64,000 nt of DNA from Polytrichum commune (lineage: Eukaryota; Streptophyta; Polytrichopsida; Polytrichales; Polytrichaceae): the NCBI GenBank assembly GCA_950295325.1, contig OX485809.1, positions 28,458,001-28,522,000 on the forward strand, in the 5' to 3' direction. Below, one piece after another: positions 20,690 through 32,899 of this stretch. The position numbers were made by a program, and so were the translations under genes. Position 1 is the stretch's first letter; each line of letters opens with the position of its first letter. The notes beneath the pieces were generated by a model. The model made no database searches and was not told the DNA's origin. It saw only the letters and a program-made list of their open reading frames with translations.

Positions 20690-22200
20690 GCATTAAATCA
20701 TAGCTTGTCCATTGGTATTTTTAGACATATTGACAACACAAATAGCATCATAAACCGCAAATTAGTATAGGGGAGTCGAGTTCGAATGAATTGGCCCTCG
20801 ACCTTGTAGGGGGGGGCTTATTTTTACCAAAGCCCGTGCATCCATAATGGATGAGTTTACATAGATGCCACGAATTCTCAACTAGTGGCACACCATCAGT
20901 GTCCGGGGACACTTTTGGAAATAATCGTTCAAGATCCTAGTGCTTCCAAGTCCAACCGGGTGCATGTTGACATTCTTTCATGTTTTCTTTATTAAATTTG
21001 AGGTATATTCTATAGATTTCCTCTAAAATGATGTATAATTTTCCCAAAGTCTTAAACTTCGACCAATTATTTCATATACTCAACCGGTTCATCTATTACG
21101 ACACTATTTTGTTTAATTAGTGTGGATTACTATTCGGAGTTACGTGTTGCTATAACGTTTTACGAACAATATCATTTTTTACCGACAAAGTTATATTGTA
21201 TTCTTCAGTGTGCATACTAACTACACTAAATATGCTATTTAGTGTCACCAATTCTAATTGTCTTGCTCAATACTAATTATAAACCACAATTTAGAGTCAC
21301 CAACACTAAATGTTAACCCAACAATATTTGTCATTCCTTGTCAATTTTTTTTGCGAGACTAAACATTTATAGTGTTGCAATTTATATGGTCACTTACCGT
21401 GTGATTTTTCATCCAAATTTTAATAATCCATGACAATACGTCATCACAAGTTGCTAACAAGAGAAGTTAGGGTTTTGACCAATGGATGAACTCATGGATG
21501 ATCATCATCCACAACAATATTTGTTCACTTATTCATAAGCATTGTCATCCAAAACTTGCCATATGACACTAAATGTCATATTTAGTGTGCATATGTTGTT
21601 TGGGTAAAATACGATACTCTTAGTCAAATGTTATAGCAATGCGTAACTCCAAATAGAAAAAAACACACTAATTAGACAAACTAGTGTAACATAGCGATCA
21701 GTTCTCCCCATTCATTGCACACCATGTGATAAATAGAGGTTAGTAGGCAAATACACTATACATACATACATACATAATGCCATATATACATATACATAAT
21801 GCCATATGTTTTTTTATGTGACTATGGTAAGTTTTAAACGATGTTTTGTATGTATAAGTTTGCAAATACTATCACCCTCACTTACTTTTAGTTCACCCGC
21901 GCTCGATATATTTTACACCTTAACATGTATATAATGAAATATTTTCATGGATGATGATGACGGAAAAAACACTTCGTAAGTGACAATAATTGTAACATTG
22001 TAAATGTATAATACCAGAAAGAAAATTACAAGGATTGACAAATAACGTTAGGTTTGCATGTAGTGTTGGTGACAGTATATGGGCAATTTACAATTAGTAT
22101 TGACCAAGACAACTAGAATTGGTGCCAACTAAATACCAATATTTAGTTTAGTGTAGTAGACATGCTCTAGTGTGTATGCTGCCTATACTTAGTGTGTGGG
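20690..22200. repeat. Complex of dispersed repeats with inverted copies
   Basis: 20895-21090 matches 37985-38160 (CAAGTCCAACCGG...CAACCGGTTCAT). A copy of a roughly 400 bp family lies inverted at 21195-21600 and another directly at 21790-22175, marked by TTTAGTGTCACCAATTCTAA and its complement. The inverted copy is further flanked by inverted blocks (GTTTAATTAGTGTG...GGAGTTACG at about 21110 and its complement near 21640-21690). No coding sequence was seen. Confidence 0.65.
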
Positions 22201-22458
22201 TCCACCGGTGTTGTTCACGTGCTCTTCATGTGGGCCTCTGCTCCTTTCTTTGTATAACTTATGATGTTACTTTCTATAACATAATATACCATCTCTAGGG
22301 CAGGTGTCGTGCTCTCATTGGTATTGGGCCCCACACCTCTTACTCAGTAGATTGGGTATAGGAGAAACATGTTTCCCATAGGTTCATCCTCATGGAGTCC
22401 CCTCTAACCTAGGCATGCTTAATTCAGTTACTCCTCTTAATCGGACATATGTGTTTAA

Positions 22459-23003
22459 GGGCCACTTCACACACAAGGTTGAAAGCCCATGACCATGGCA
22501 ATGTAAGAGCTCTCATTGGTCGAAAAGGCGGAGACTATCTAAGTTCACTTCACAGTAGGAGGTGAAGGTCTAAAGGTCCAAAGAAAAGTTCGTGGATGAA
22601 AAAGTCTACATGAAGTCCTACATGGCAAGTTGTGGATAAGGGTGCATGGTCTGTTGGAATTTAAATTCCGGGAGACCATGAATTTATTTATTTTTCTTTT
22701 CCAACAGGACATAATTCATGATTTCCAGCAAGGCAGATTCCATAACATGCAAACATCATCAAGTAATTCTCTTCAATTGATAGAGTTTGAGACATGTTAT
22801 ACTAAACCAAAGCATCCCCTCTTTTCTGCCAACAAAATATGCAATGGTCCCATGACATGGTCCATTCTCACTTCACTTTATGCTTGAGGGCTCGTGACTA
22901 CATAAAACAACTTTCCCAACACGCATGGTATGGCCTTTGGATGAGAGTCAAGGGCCCTCACCATTACAAGGTCACAGCTCTTGGCTCATGTGTGAAATGG
23001 CCC
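22459..23003. mobile_element. Tourist/PIF-Harbinger-like MITE, copy 1
   Basis: Ends are GGGCCACTTCACACACAAG and the inverse of CTTGGCTCATGTGTGAAATGGCCC. The element is flanked by TAA at 22456-22458 and 23004-23006, the three-base target of PIF/Harbinger elements. It is 545 bp with no transposase. Copies 2 and 3 are at 36276 and 39609. Confidence 0.75.
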
Positions 23004-23071
23004 TAAGTGATATGTGGTGTGGAGTTATGAAGGATGGTGGGTATAGTTTGAATTTTTTGCGAAGGTGACTA

Positions 23072-23583
23072 ATGCCCCCTTCCCACTCGACCTCAACGAA
23101 GCCTAAAAGTTGGTTCTAAAAACATGGCCTTCGCACCATCGACACTATCTAGTCCCAAGCCTAGTTGGCAAATGATGTGGCATGGTTTAAAAGTGGAGGT
23201 GTTAAGCCTAAAGCACCGACCCTCCCATCGTTGCCTATGCATGAGGCAAGAATGTAGGACCTTTAAAAGTGCGCCTCCCGCCCCTATGATTGGTTGCTTT
23301 TAGTCGTTAGTTGTGAGGGCACGTAACAAAAACCGGTGGTAAGAGAGATGAGTAGTAAGACATTTGGGGATGGGACAACAAACTATCCAGCATTCATTGC
23401 TTGGTGTATAAAACAATGAAAATGTGTGAAAACTACTTAACTAAAACCCACTCAAATATCTCTGGAGCAAGCTCTTGTAGGTGTATTGGGATAGCCAGAT
23501 GCCTCCCCTATAACTGAGAGAGCTTTACCATGTCTTTAGGAAAGACTTTGGTTATTTGGTAAAGTCAAAGGGGAAGGGGGCAT
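23072..23583. mobile_element. Inverted-terminal-repeat MITE, copy 1 of a two-copy family
   Basis: It starts ATGCCCCCTTCCC and ends GGGAAGGGGGCAT. The 512 bp body matches the reverse complement of 40835-41342 through most of its length, for example TTGGCAAATGATGTGGCATG and CGACCCTCCCATCG. No transposase. Superfamily not assigned because the target duplication is unclear. Confidence 0.75.
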
Positions 23584-23589
23584 AACCTA

Positions 23590-24716
23590 CATATCATCTA
23601 GGTGGCAAGCTAACTCACCCACTAAATTATAGCGATTGTGCTACCGATTAGGAGCCAAAAATAGGTTTCTAATCAAGGAAGCAAACCAAATTAACCTCAT
23701 CTACCTTATGCCTCGATTTGGATATGATGACCACCTTCTCCTAATCATGTACTATTTCATACATTGGAGAAGTGGGCTACTTGGAAAAATAATAATTAAA
23801 AAAATCATTCAAGACCCATCTATCTTGAACTCACTTGGGTGGCCAAGGATACACACCTTGCTCTTTGAGTTGGGCACCACCATTCTTACTTATTCATGTT
23901 GAAAATGCAACCCATTATAGCATTGTCTCAAAGGATGTGACCTCGGACTTAGCATCAAAAGGCCCTATATTATTTGAAGGATGCCCACTTGGGATGAAAT
24001 AACCCCAAACTTATGAGGGCGGAGTTTTTACTAGAACCCTTTCACCATGGGTAATATCGGTGGGCACCTAGCTCAAAGAGCAAGGCATCTGCCCTTGGAT
24101 GATTTGGGGTATATGATGATGATCTTAAAGTCCATTTAGTTTAAAAAAATTATGTGTAATAATAGAGGTGATTGCATTTTCACCCTACGATTGGCAAGGC
24201 CCGATCCAAAAGAGCTAGATTCAAATATCTCTCTATTTACATTTGTAGCTATCTTGAGTGCATTGTCTATGGTAGTCAATGTCACATACACTATTTGCAG
24301 AGGGGTTACACTAAATCCCAAGGGGTGGACTCTTCATACCACGTACGAACTAATGTGAGTGTAAGAAGGGGTATTATTTAAGGAATTAGTGTACATGGTA
24401 TACATAAGGGAGAGGTATCATTTGTCTCGGCCGGGGATTCGTGGCACTCATGTATTTTCATTAGTGAGAGTTCATTCATCTTTGCGGATGAGATGAACCA
24501 CTTTAAACACTACCTCACATCGTCGGCTCCTTGTCTCAAGGGTTTCAAAAATGCCAAGTTTTAGTAGTTCTAAATAATCCTAGTCTAATCTAATACTTAA
24601 GGCAATAATACAAAGGGGGTTAGATAAAATAAAAATGCCTCATATAGAAACAAGTGGGTGCATCATGCGTTGCCAACCTATCATTACTAGTCCGGTTATT
24701 TTTAAGAAATTAATAT
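23590..24716. other. Intergenic; no gene recognised
   Basis: Short ORFs (for example 23636-23902 and 24152-24358) lack recognisable motifs and lie in repeat-like DNA. Confidence 0.45.
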
Positions 24717-25100
24717 GGGCGGACATTAAATACCCCCTCACGAACTTTCGGGGGTGTCAAATTTGGACTAGGGCAACACTCTAAAGAAATTTCTGAACCT
24801 GATAAAAAATTGTTGCCCATCCCGCCCAACTTCGAAAAAAAACATTGCCCTTGCATTCTTGAAGGCCACTTGACTACAAATCCCATATTGTGTGCACTTC
24901 ACCTTCAAGGTCTAAAATCCAATATATATGTGCACTTCCAATTAGTAAAGAAGCAATTGATTGGGATTTCATTCTGGAAGTGAAACCATCAATGAAGCAC
25001 GTAATTAACTTGGAGGTCAAAAACATTACAAAATCCTCATTAACATTGAGGTCATAATTTTGTGACTTGCCATTTAAAATTATCTTTGTCATCCTAATGA

Positions 25101-28100
25101 TAGATTAGTGCAAGTGTTCATAAGATGACCAAAATGGAACAATGAACGTAGAATATAAAACATACAACAAAAAATTATATTTTTAATTATATTTTAAGGT
25201 AATATAATATGAGGTATAAATAAATGGTATGCTATTTGGAATTAGACTTGTGGGACAACGTTATGGATGGGGTATACTCAAAAAATCATAAGTTTATGAT
25301 TATAGCCAATCTAAAATATTGTAATATTTTATCCTCATCACATATTGTACTATCTTTAAATCACATGGTGTATATTAATTATTTTCAAATAAATTGTATT
25401 ATATGTTAATATTATTTATTTATTTTTGAGTTCACTAATTCACCATAAGTTGATATATATTATTTTGACATATTACAAATTTTTGAGCAATCACACCCGT
25501 GCAAAATAAATGAATAATGAACAAAAAATTGTCTATGACAACACATCATAATTATCTGTTGCACACGTTGATATCTTGTGATATTTATCAAAATAACCAT
25601 GTGGAAGTCAAAGCCACATCATGGCCTTGAAAACAACTCATGGGAGGTTAGAAAATAGGCTTAGAGCATCCAAGGCGCATCATTGCCCCTTGCCAACTAA
25701 TTGATATTTATAATATAGCTAGTAGTTCACAATAGCTATGAGGGAGAAAATAGGACTTACATGCCAACTCGGAGCCATTTCACTAAAGTAAGCTCCATCC
25801 GAGCTTCTTGATGGACTCATCCGATTTTTGTTACTGGATGACTTTACTTGAGTGCCACGAGTCCCCGGCCATTTGTCTCTAGTGTGTACATCTAAAAAGG
25901 CTATGAAATTTTATGAAGTAAAGGTAAATGTACATAGGGGTCTAAGGTTTAAAAACAAAATTCACAGTAGGTGTATTAGTGTGTTCTTAACTTTGGTTAT
26001 TTGATACAATCTTGGAGTTTTATGCTATGGATGAAAAGACATTCAATGACTTTCTCGTTGGAAAGTGAAAGTGTGTTTTATATATGATACATGATTATTT
26101 AATTCATGCATAGTTGGTATATAGAGTGGAGGAACTTATCACATTGAATTGAAAAGCTTGGTATAAGTTTATGAATTTATTTGTAAGCATGCCATTAGTA
26201 TGTATACATTTGTTTTTCTCTATAAACTTCTCGTATATTATTGAGCTTACTAATGCCAAATGTCATGCAAATTCAATATAGGTATTGTCCTCGTAATAGA
26301 GAAAATGATACTAGTAAGTTGGTGACACAACTTATCAATTATAAGTTATAAGATGATGGCACAATAGTTGCATTGCATGAAAATATGTGTGTGTGTGTGT
26401 GTGTGCGCGTTGGGTGTTGGGGGAGGTACACATAGTCTCTATACTTGTTTCATATTTCATTTTGGAGACAAATGGAAGCGTCAAAAACCATGGTAATGAA
26501 GAAACTAAGCACTAACAACACTTGATTTGGAAGATGCAGTTTGCTATGAACATTGACTGCGGTTTTCGTGTTGAAGGTTTGTGAAGTTTTCATTGGGAAA
26601 TCCATTCTTTTTAAGGAGAATCTAACCATATGGACAAGTGTAGTTTACTTTAGAAAAAATCATGATTTTTTGGTTCCATCCAGGTAGTTTAATTTGGTAG
26701 ATTATGAGGTCCGAGATGACCCTAAACTACCAGGTGATAGTGGAAAGGTACCAATTTTCAAATGGAGTGGTTGGTGGTTCGATTCCACCGTGAAATCTTT
26801 TCTCTACTTGATGGGAAAAAAAACAAACTAGGCAGGTAGGTAGAAAGCCACAAGCTCACCCACCACAAAGTAGGTAGTAAATCCCACCCTGCACGAAGAG
26901 GATTCTCGAGCATGGTAGGACCACCAGGCTCAAATTCACATCGGATTGCCCAACAATGGTTATTTATTTATTCATTCATTTGGTAGATCATATCTTATTT
27001 GTGGTGTGAGTGTTGTGGAGCAGACAACATTGTGAAGTTTTTCCAAGCATAAGCAAAAATGATGAGTTTTACATCAAGTTTTGGAGTTTTGAACAAAGAT
27101 GTAGGAAATATCTTCATTGTCTTACAAACAATGCAATGCAATGCTGAAGATTTTACAATGATTCACCTCGACATGATTTCTTTCCCGTGTTTGTAATCCC
27201 CACACCTTAACTTATGCCTCAAATGAGGCCATAACTTAAAGCTAGTGGATGGGCAATGACACCTTGGAATTTTGAACGTCTCCATGGTGAATGTCCCTAA
27301 ATCACACAAGTGAACCCCCACACAAAACACTTTGGATCAATTGGGTTTAAAATGTGGCCTCATAAACCGAGTAGCTGAATAGTTACATGGTTTATTGGTT
27401 TCAGCTACATGCCCTAAAATAATCCGAAGTTAATTATTTTTTTATTTATTGGTTTGCAGTAGGTCACACATGTATATAATTGTCAGACCTTTTTGAGATA
27501 GAGACAAATGACATAAAGAAAGAGAGAATCACGACCACGGGTAGATCACTCTAAGGCATTTTTGTGCACCACGTGCGGCTGGGGGTTTTTTGTTTTGGGG
27601 CTATTTACCTTCAATGGCTAAATTAAAACCTCCCTATAATTACTTAAATTTTGAAAATGGCCCATTTGTTTGCACCCTTCCATTACTTATATTGTCCAAG
27701 TCACTTCAATTTTTTGTACTCTATATTCTTTTTAAGTAATAAACGGGCGTGGGGAAGATGACCCCAACGACGGCGCGTTCCTTTTTCATTCATTTTTTGA
27801 CAGACGGAAATCCCAATTATCATTCATCCCCGTGAGTCCTAAACCCATTTACATACCATACTAAACATACCTTCTAGGATCCTTATCTTCAGCCCCTATA
27901 TTAATTTTACAGAAAAATAATGGCCCACGTTTTATGTCCATCTAACTTACTTATAGTGGGATTGTCTACATTTAATGGCCCCTTCATTATTTGGAATTCC
28001 TTTATAATTTTTATTTCAAATGATTTGAATCCTCTTTATATTATGCCGCACGTCGTTTTTAAAATGCACTAAGTGATCTACCCGTGATCACGACTTAGAG

Positions 28101-28739
28101 ATTTCATAAATAAATGTGGCTCTCACCCTTGTTAAACCTTCAAGGCCGAGGCCTTAATACAAATACTAGTCATAACTCTAATACTCAAGTTTATCCTATA
28201 TCATACTATCCTTCATCCCTAATTCTAACATCAAAGTCTATCCTACCTCCCACTATCACTCCCATAAGCACTAGAAAAAAATGTCAAACTCTTCGTCGAA
28301 AGCCTTTAGATACTACGGATTAGGAAGTTTCACTATAAATACCCTAAATCCACTTACTCGTAGATGTGACACATAAATCTATCATAACATAGATACGACT
28401 AATATAGAAATTTCTACCCCGTGAACTTGATAAGGTATAGGCCTTGTCACTATCAATTTGGCATTAGCAAGTAATGACCACTTGACCATTACATTCCAAA
28501 ATTTACCACAACTCCTAACAAATTACTTATTTTCTAATCCTCGGTAAATTTTCACAATGCTAATATATTCACAAATTTAACCATAACATTATGCCCACAC
28601 TTATAGCGAAATCCGTCCTCGGAATTTATATAGTTTAACAAGTCTACATAAGCCTTATTCAACTTGTCATGATTAACTCAATCCGAGTAATTTGTTCCAT
28701 CTGAGTAATTTGTTACATCCTAATTGCATAAATAATAAG
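25101..28739. other. A/T-rich interior DNA; no gene recognised
   Basis: Apart from a family B SINE near 26.8 kb and a (GT)n tract at 26386-26409, I see only low-complexity A/T-rich sequence without coding character. Confidence 0.45.
26740..26900 (+). mobile_element. tRNA-headed SINE, family B, second copy
   Basis: GTGGTTGGTGGTTCGATTCC carries the B box, followed by TGAAATC and TCTACTTGATGGGAAAA, matching the inverse of the copy at 15355-15510. Ends are not exact. Confidence 0.55.
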
Positions 28740-30620
28740 AATATTTTTTTACAAAAACGTCTTTGATTTCATACAGTCCAAACCATTTGGGTAATATATT
28801 TATGTGAATTTTGCGAAAATACCTCGAGTCGTATATCATTACCAAATCTCCAATTTCAAACACTTGCTTCTTCATCCTCATATCTCATGTATTATTTATT
28901 TTTACTTGAGCAACTTCAATCGTTTATCGCACCCTCGATTGAACTCCAACTAATTCGTTAAGTTGTACAAACCGTTTTTATTGAGACTTATTCAAATTCA
29001 ACCGTATTTTCGTAGCAATGCGAAGGATCACAAGTTTGTATTCTATCAGAATCAAAGCCTTAATGTCATAGGCTAAACAAAATAGACAAATCCGGTAGCC
29101 ATTTTGAAAGTTGAGTTGTATATCCACATTGCATGATTAATATTGAGATCCCATATACTAGTATTTGCCCATGTTTCCGTTTCATTTGCAATCATAAAAC
29201 AGAACGTCTTGTTTGTTTGTTTGTTCTACTAGTCCGTTACTACTTGGTTTGTACATAGTTATAAACATATATGTTATCGCTAATCGTTCTATTAAATCTT
29301 CTGACACATTACTTGTAAATTGAGGTTCATTATTCAATACCGTTTGTAAATGAATGCCTAAGCGAGAGACAATGCGTTCGTACATAAACCGCACCATTTT
29401 CTTCTTAACCAAAGTTTTCAAAGCTCGAATTTCAGCAAATTTTGTAAGATAATGTATAGCAATGACTATAAAATGATGTTCCATATTGGTGACCAGCAAG
29501 GGATCCATCAAATCAATACTTCATTTCACAAACGGCCCAAACCGAGGAATAAGATGCAAATTGCCGTTTACCGTGGATTTATTTATAAATGTTTGGCACA
29601 TTTCGCAATGTTTGTAATAATCAAAGGTATTCTTGAACACTGTTGGGCAATAGTATCATATCGCAACAATATTTTCTACTGTAATCCACCCCGCAAAATA
29701 TCATCCACAAAAACCTTTATGAAACTTACGTAATAATTTTGGACAGAGTAATGCCTATTTTAATCTTTTGAAGGCCTCTATCGCATCTAGTGTAGTTTTC
29801 GGAAGAGGTCCATCATATGATAAAAACCTAGTCAAAGGTTTATCAATCATGACGTACCGTTGAATTAATCGTCGATAATAATCCGTAATTTTCCTACATA
29901 CTCTTACCTCACGTTTGGTAGCGGAAAATAGTATTCCAAAAATTGCTTCCACATTCTTCAGATTGATATTGATTCTCCTTTTTAAAACGATGTGACCAAC
30001 CAAACAACCAAATAACAATTTATATATATTTTTAGTTTAGTATAATTTTTTACTCATCTAAGCATTCAAAAACCTTCTTTAAATTTTTTCAAATATGAAA
30101 TTTGATCCCCATAGACTCCAAAGTTATCCATAAATACTCTAACAAAACATCCTAGTATGGTTTTAAGACATTGTTCATTAGCATTTGGAAAGTATCCAGA
30201 GCATTGCAAAATCCGAATAACATTACTTTATAACAAAAGATGTTCCACAATGAAGTGAATGTCGTCTTCAATTGATCTTCATGTGAAATCTACACTTGAT
30301 GATATCCACCATACCCATCCGTAAAAAATTATAGTTCATATCCTCCCACATTCTTAAGAGCTTCGTCGTAATATAAAAAGGGATATGGATCTTTTTTCGT
30401 AATATTATTGAGTTTCTTGTAATTCACGCAAACCCTCAATATATTATTTTTCTTTGGAGCCATGGTAATTAGAGATACCCATTTGGTGTTTTCTACCAGT
30501 CAGATAAATCATATTTCTACCAATTCTTCTAATTCTACCTTCACCACTTTAGCGTACTTGGGATTCATTCAGTAAGGTTTTTGCCTCATGGCCTTGGCAT
30601 TTTATATGAGTTTAATCTTA
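28740..30620 (-). pseudogene. Degenerate Ty3/gypsy pol (reverse transcriptase to integrase)
   Basis: Read on the minus strand with many stops and shifts. RT relics include LRVCVNYKKLN and KDPYPF near 30.45 kb, then a VMLFGFCNA segment near 30.2 kb. RT/RNase H connection relic LVGHIVLKRRININ lies at 30018-29755 with YYRRLI. The integrase finger residue CEMCQTF is near 29.6 kb. The integrase core HYLTKFAEIRALK, VLNNEPQF and SSNGLVEQTNK lies at 29511-29182; the second catalytic Asp is now Asn. A GDLVMIYDSR-type C-terminal segment lies near 28.85 kb. It belongs to a different gypsy lineage from the element at 1-8516 and has no methyltransferase that I can see. Confidence 0.85.
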
Positions 30621-31778
30621 TGCGTCTCTAAGATAACTTCACGCAAATTCTTGTAATTGAAGGCAAAAAATGAATTAACTTGCTGAAGAGGTTGTGAAAA
30701 TGCTATTGTTCTTGAGGAAAGAATTTCGGCCCCAGCCGAATTTTATTCAACCTCTATGTTACCTCTTCATTTGACAAAATCGACTTCTCATTTGTCTATT
30801 TTACATAAATTTGTTTGTGAGGTGAAACTCCTCTTTTTGGAACTGCTTCAATTGTATAAAATTCAATCTCATTATCCAAAAAATCGTTTGTATGAATTCT
30901 TTTTTATTCCAAATTGTCATCTTCTAGCGAATCGGAGTCGGATTCGTATGATGTTGATGTTTCTTCGAGTGGGACAAACGAAATTCATTGCGAATGTGGT
31001 ATCTTTCCGATTGTCATGTATCCTTTGCCTAATATTTTTTTAACGTGTGTGTTTATAATCCACGACCTAAATTATTAGGTATGATCCATCCTCTTCTAAT
31101 ATCTTGTCACCGTTCTATCAACTTGACATTAGCGACTACTGGCCATTTGACCAATATCTTTTAGAACTTATCTACTTTTTAATCCTAAGTAAGTCATCAC
31201 AATGCTAGTAAATCCACAAATTTAACCATAACATAAACATGAAATTATTGCGCAAACGTTGGTCCAATTTGATTCCAATTTTCAATGAATTCCAATGAAT
31301 GCCTTTGAAAGTAGACAACCTTGTCTAAAATAACATTATATATACATACTAAATCAACACAATAATTTAAGTGTCATTTTAGAATCACAAAGACAATTTC
31401 AAATGGTAAGTCATGAAAATTATAACTTCAATGTTAATGAGGATTTTGTAATTTTTTTAACCTCCAAGTTAATTACGTGTTTCATTGATGGTTTTACTTC
31501 CGGAATGAAATCCCAATCAATTGCTTATTTATTAATTGAAAGTGAAGTGCACTCAAATGGGATTTGTAGTCAAATGGCCTTCAAGAATGCAAGGGCAATG
31601 TTTTTTTCGAAGTTGGGCGGGGCGGGCATCAGTTTTCAGTCGGGTTCATAAATTGTTATGGAGGGTTGCCCAAGTCCAAATCTGACACCCCACATAGTTC
31701 GTAGAGGGGGACTCAATGTCCGCCAACCAAATCTCATCATAAGAGGCTTTGATCATTCCACAATGCAAATAAATAGAT

Positions 31779-31925
31779 AGATAGAAACTCCGGCCCCAAT
31801 TTAAGGGGCCGGCGTGAATGAAGTGTCCCTTCGTATTGTCAAATGACCCGATGTCTACCAGACAAGGGGAAATTGGGACAATACTACTCTCCCCTTTCGA
31901 GGATGGGCACTATAGTAACCGGAGA
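31779..31925 (-). mobile_element. SINE family A, 5'-truncated copy
   Basis: Minus-strand copy of the 3' half of the 19.4 kb SINE: the TATC-repeat tail, CCGGCCCC block, GAATGAAGTGTCC, GACCCGATGTC and CTCTCCCCTTTCGAGGATGG all match in order. Confidence 0.8.
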
Positions 31926-32019
31926 ACATATAAAAGTAACCCTCCGTAGTTGTTAGTAAGTTCTTACGTTGGTGTGATAGTATAAGTTGTGGTGTGTTGT
32001 GTTAGTGGTTGCCAAGTCA

Positions 32020-32165
32020 TGTTTCCTTGGTTGGTTGAGGGATAGTTGTACTACACTCGGATGGTCCGGGTTCGATTCCCGTTGAGTCCGTCTGATCATT
32101 AAGTGTGGTGTGCATGACTTGGTGCCACTAGTGATTTATAGGCAGGAAAAATGTATCAACCAACC
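32020..32165 (+). mobile_element. tRNA-like SINE head
   Basis: TTGGTTGGTTGAGGGATAG resembles an A box region and GTCCGGGTTCGATTCCCGTTG a B box. The segment does not fold as a full tRNA and lies among SINE and LINE debris, so it is taken as a SINE head rather than a tRNA gene. Confidence 0.45.
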
Positions 32166-32241
32166 GGCTTCTACCCATCTTCCTGAGCTATTGGTGTTCA
32201 TATTGTTCAATAATTAATGGTCATCATTATGACCCCTTTTC

Positions 32242-32895
32242 TTATTCTATTGGTAATGTTTGGTTGTTTTCGATACGTCTTTTATGTAAAAGGATTGAAC
32301 TAGCATATTGTATGGCAATAGTGCTTATTTCTTTGAATGTATGTTTTACCGTATTTTCGGGTAGTTTAAATGTTTGTTCAAGTTGTTTCATTGACGGGGC
32401 GTGCGTGGTTCCTCTAGCTCCAGCCGTAATGACTATAAGTGGATCTATTTTCCAACCTTGTTGAGTAATGTTGTGAATTAGTGGTTGGTATTTTTGGATT
32501 TTATTGTTAATTGTATCTTGTGGGAATCTATCATTTGTGTATGTGAATTCAATAAATTGTACCGTGAGGTTGTTTGTTGGGTGAGGTGGTGGGGTACTTT
32601 GGTGTGAGAGTTCTTTGATACATAGGAGGTCGGGTTTGAATCTTGCGTTGCAGTGGCATCTTTGTTGTTCACATGTACATGGTAAAAGCCATGCGGGGAC
32701 TGTATTCTCTTGTGGGTTGTTGTTGAATGTCCTAGCATTCATAAGGGTGTAACATCTTGATTTTTGTGAGAATAGAATTAGTTTTCTTAGTTCCCATACT
32801 GCTTTGTTATGTCTTTTAGTTCTTAGGGCGTGTATGTTCCACAATGCACTAACACTCGGAGGGAGGGAATTCTCACATACCAACATACCTCTCAT
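32242..32895 (-). pseudogene. 3' fragment of a LINE with a putative restriction-like endonuclease domain (217 codons open)
   Basis: The frame is open for 217 codons. It reads CYTLMNARTFNNNP, then a Cys-rich finger CTCEQQRCHCNARFKPDLLC (CxC and CxC), then a possible PD-(D/E)XK nuclease core: KPDLLC, VQFIEFTYTNDRF and KIQKYQPLI. A helical tail ends it. This layout, with Cys finger and nuclease downstream of RT, fits LINEs that use a restriction-like endonuclease rather than the APE type usual in plant L1 and RTE elements. The RT part is missing, as expected of a 5'-truncated insertion. Assignment to the nuclease fold is by motif only. The RT remnant at 41.3 kb could be the same family. Confidence 0.6.
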
Positions 32896-32899
32896 CCAT

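Larger units (their letters stand above)
24717..31727. mobile_element. Inverted pair of foldback-family arms enclosing 6.3 kb
   Basis: The left arm 24717-25100 starts GCGGACATTAAATACCCC and the right arm 31375-31727 ends in the inverse complement of GCGGACATTGAGTCCCC. Both continue in register through GGGTGTCAAATTTGGACT, CATTGCCCTTGCATTCTTGA, AATTAACTTGGAGGTC and AACATTGAGGT. These arms are the same family as the outer half of the 15.5 kb foldback. They could be the ends of one large element whose interior has been filled, or two separate insertions in opposite orientation. The interior holds a dead Ty3/gypsy element and a SINE. Confidence 0.65.

Noticed and set aside
32020..32100. Functional tRNA gene
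   Set aside because: Only A- and B-box-like segments are present; acceptor and anticodon stems do not pair, and it lies among SINE debris.
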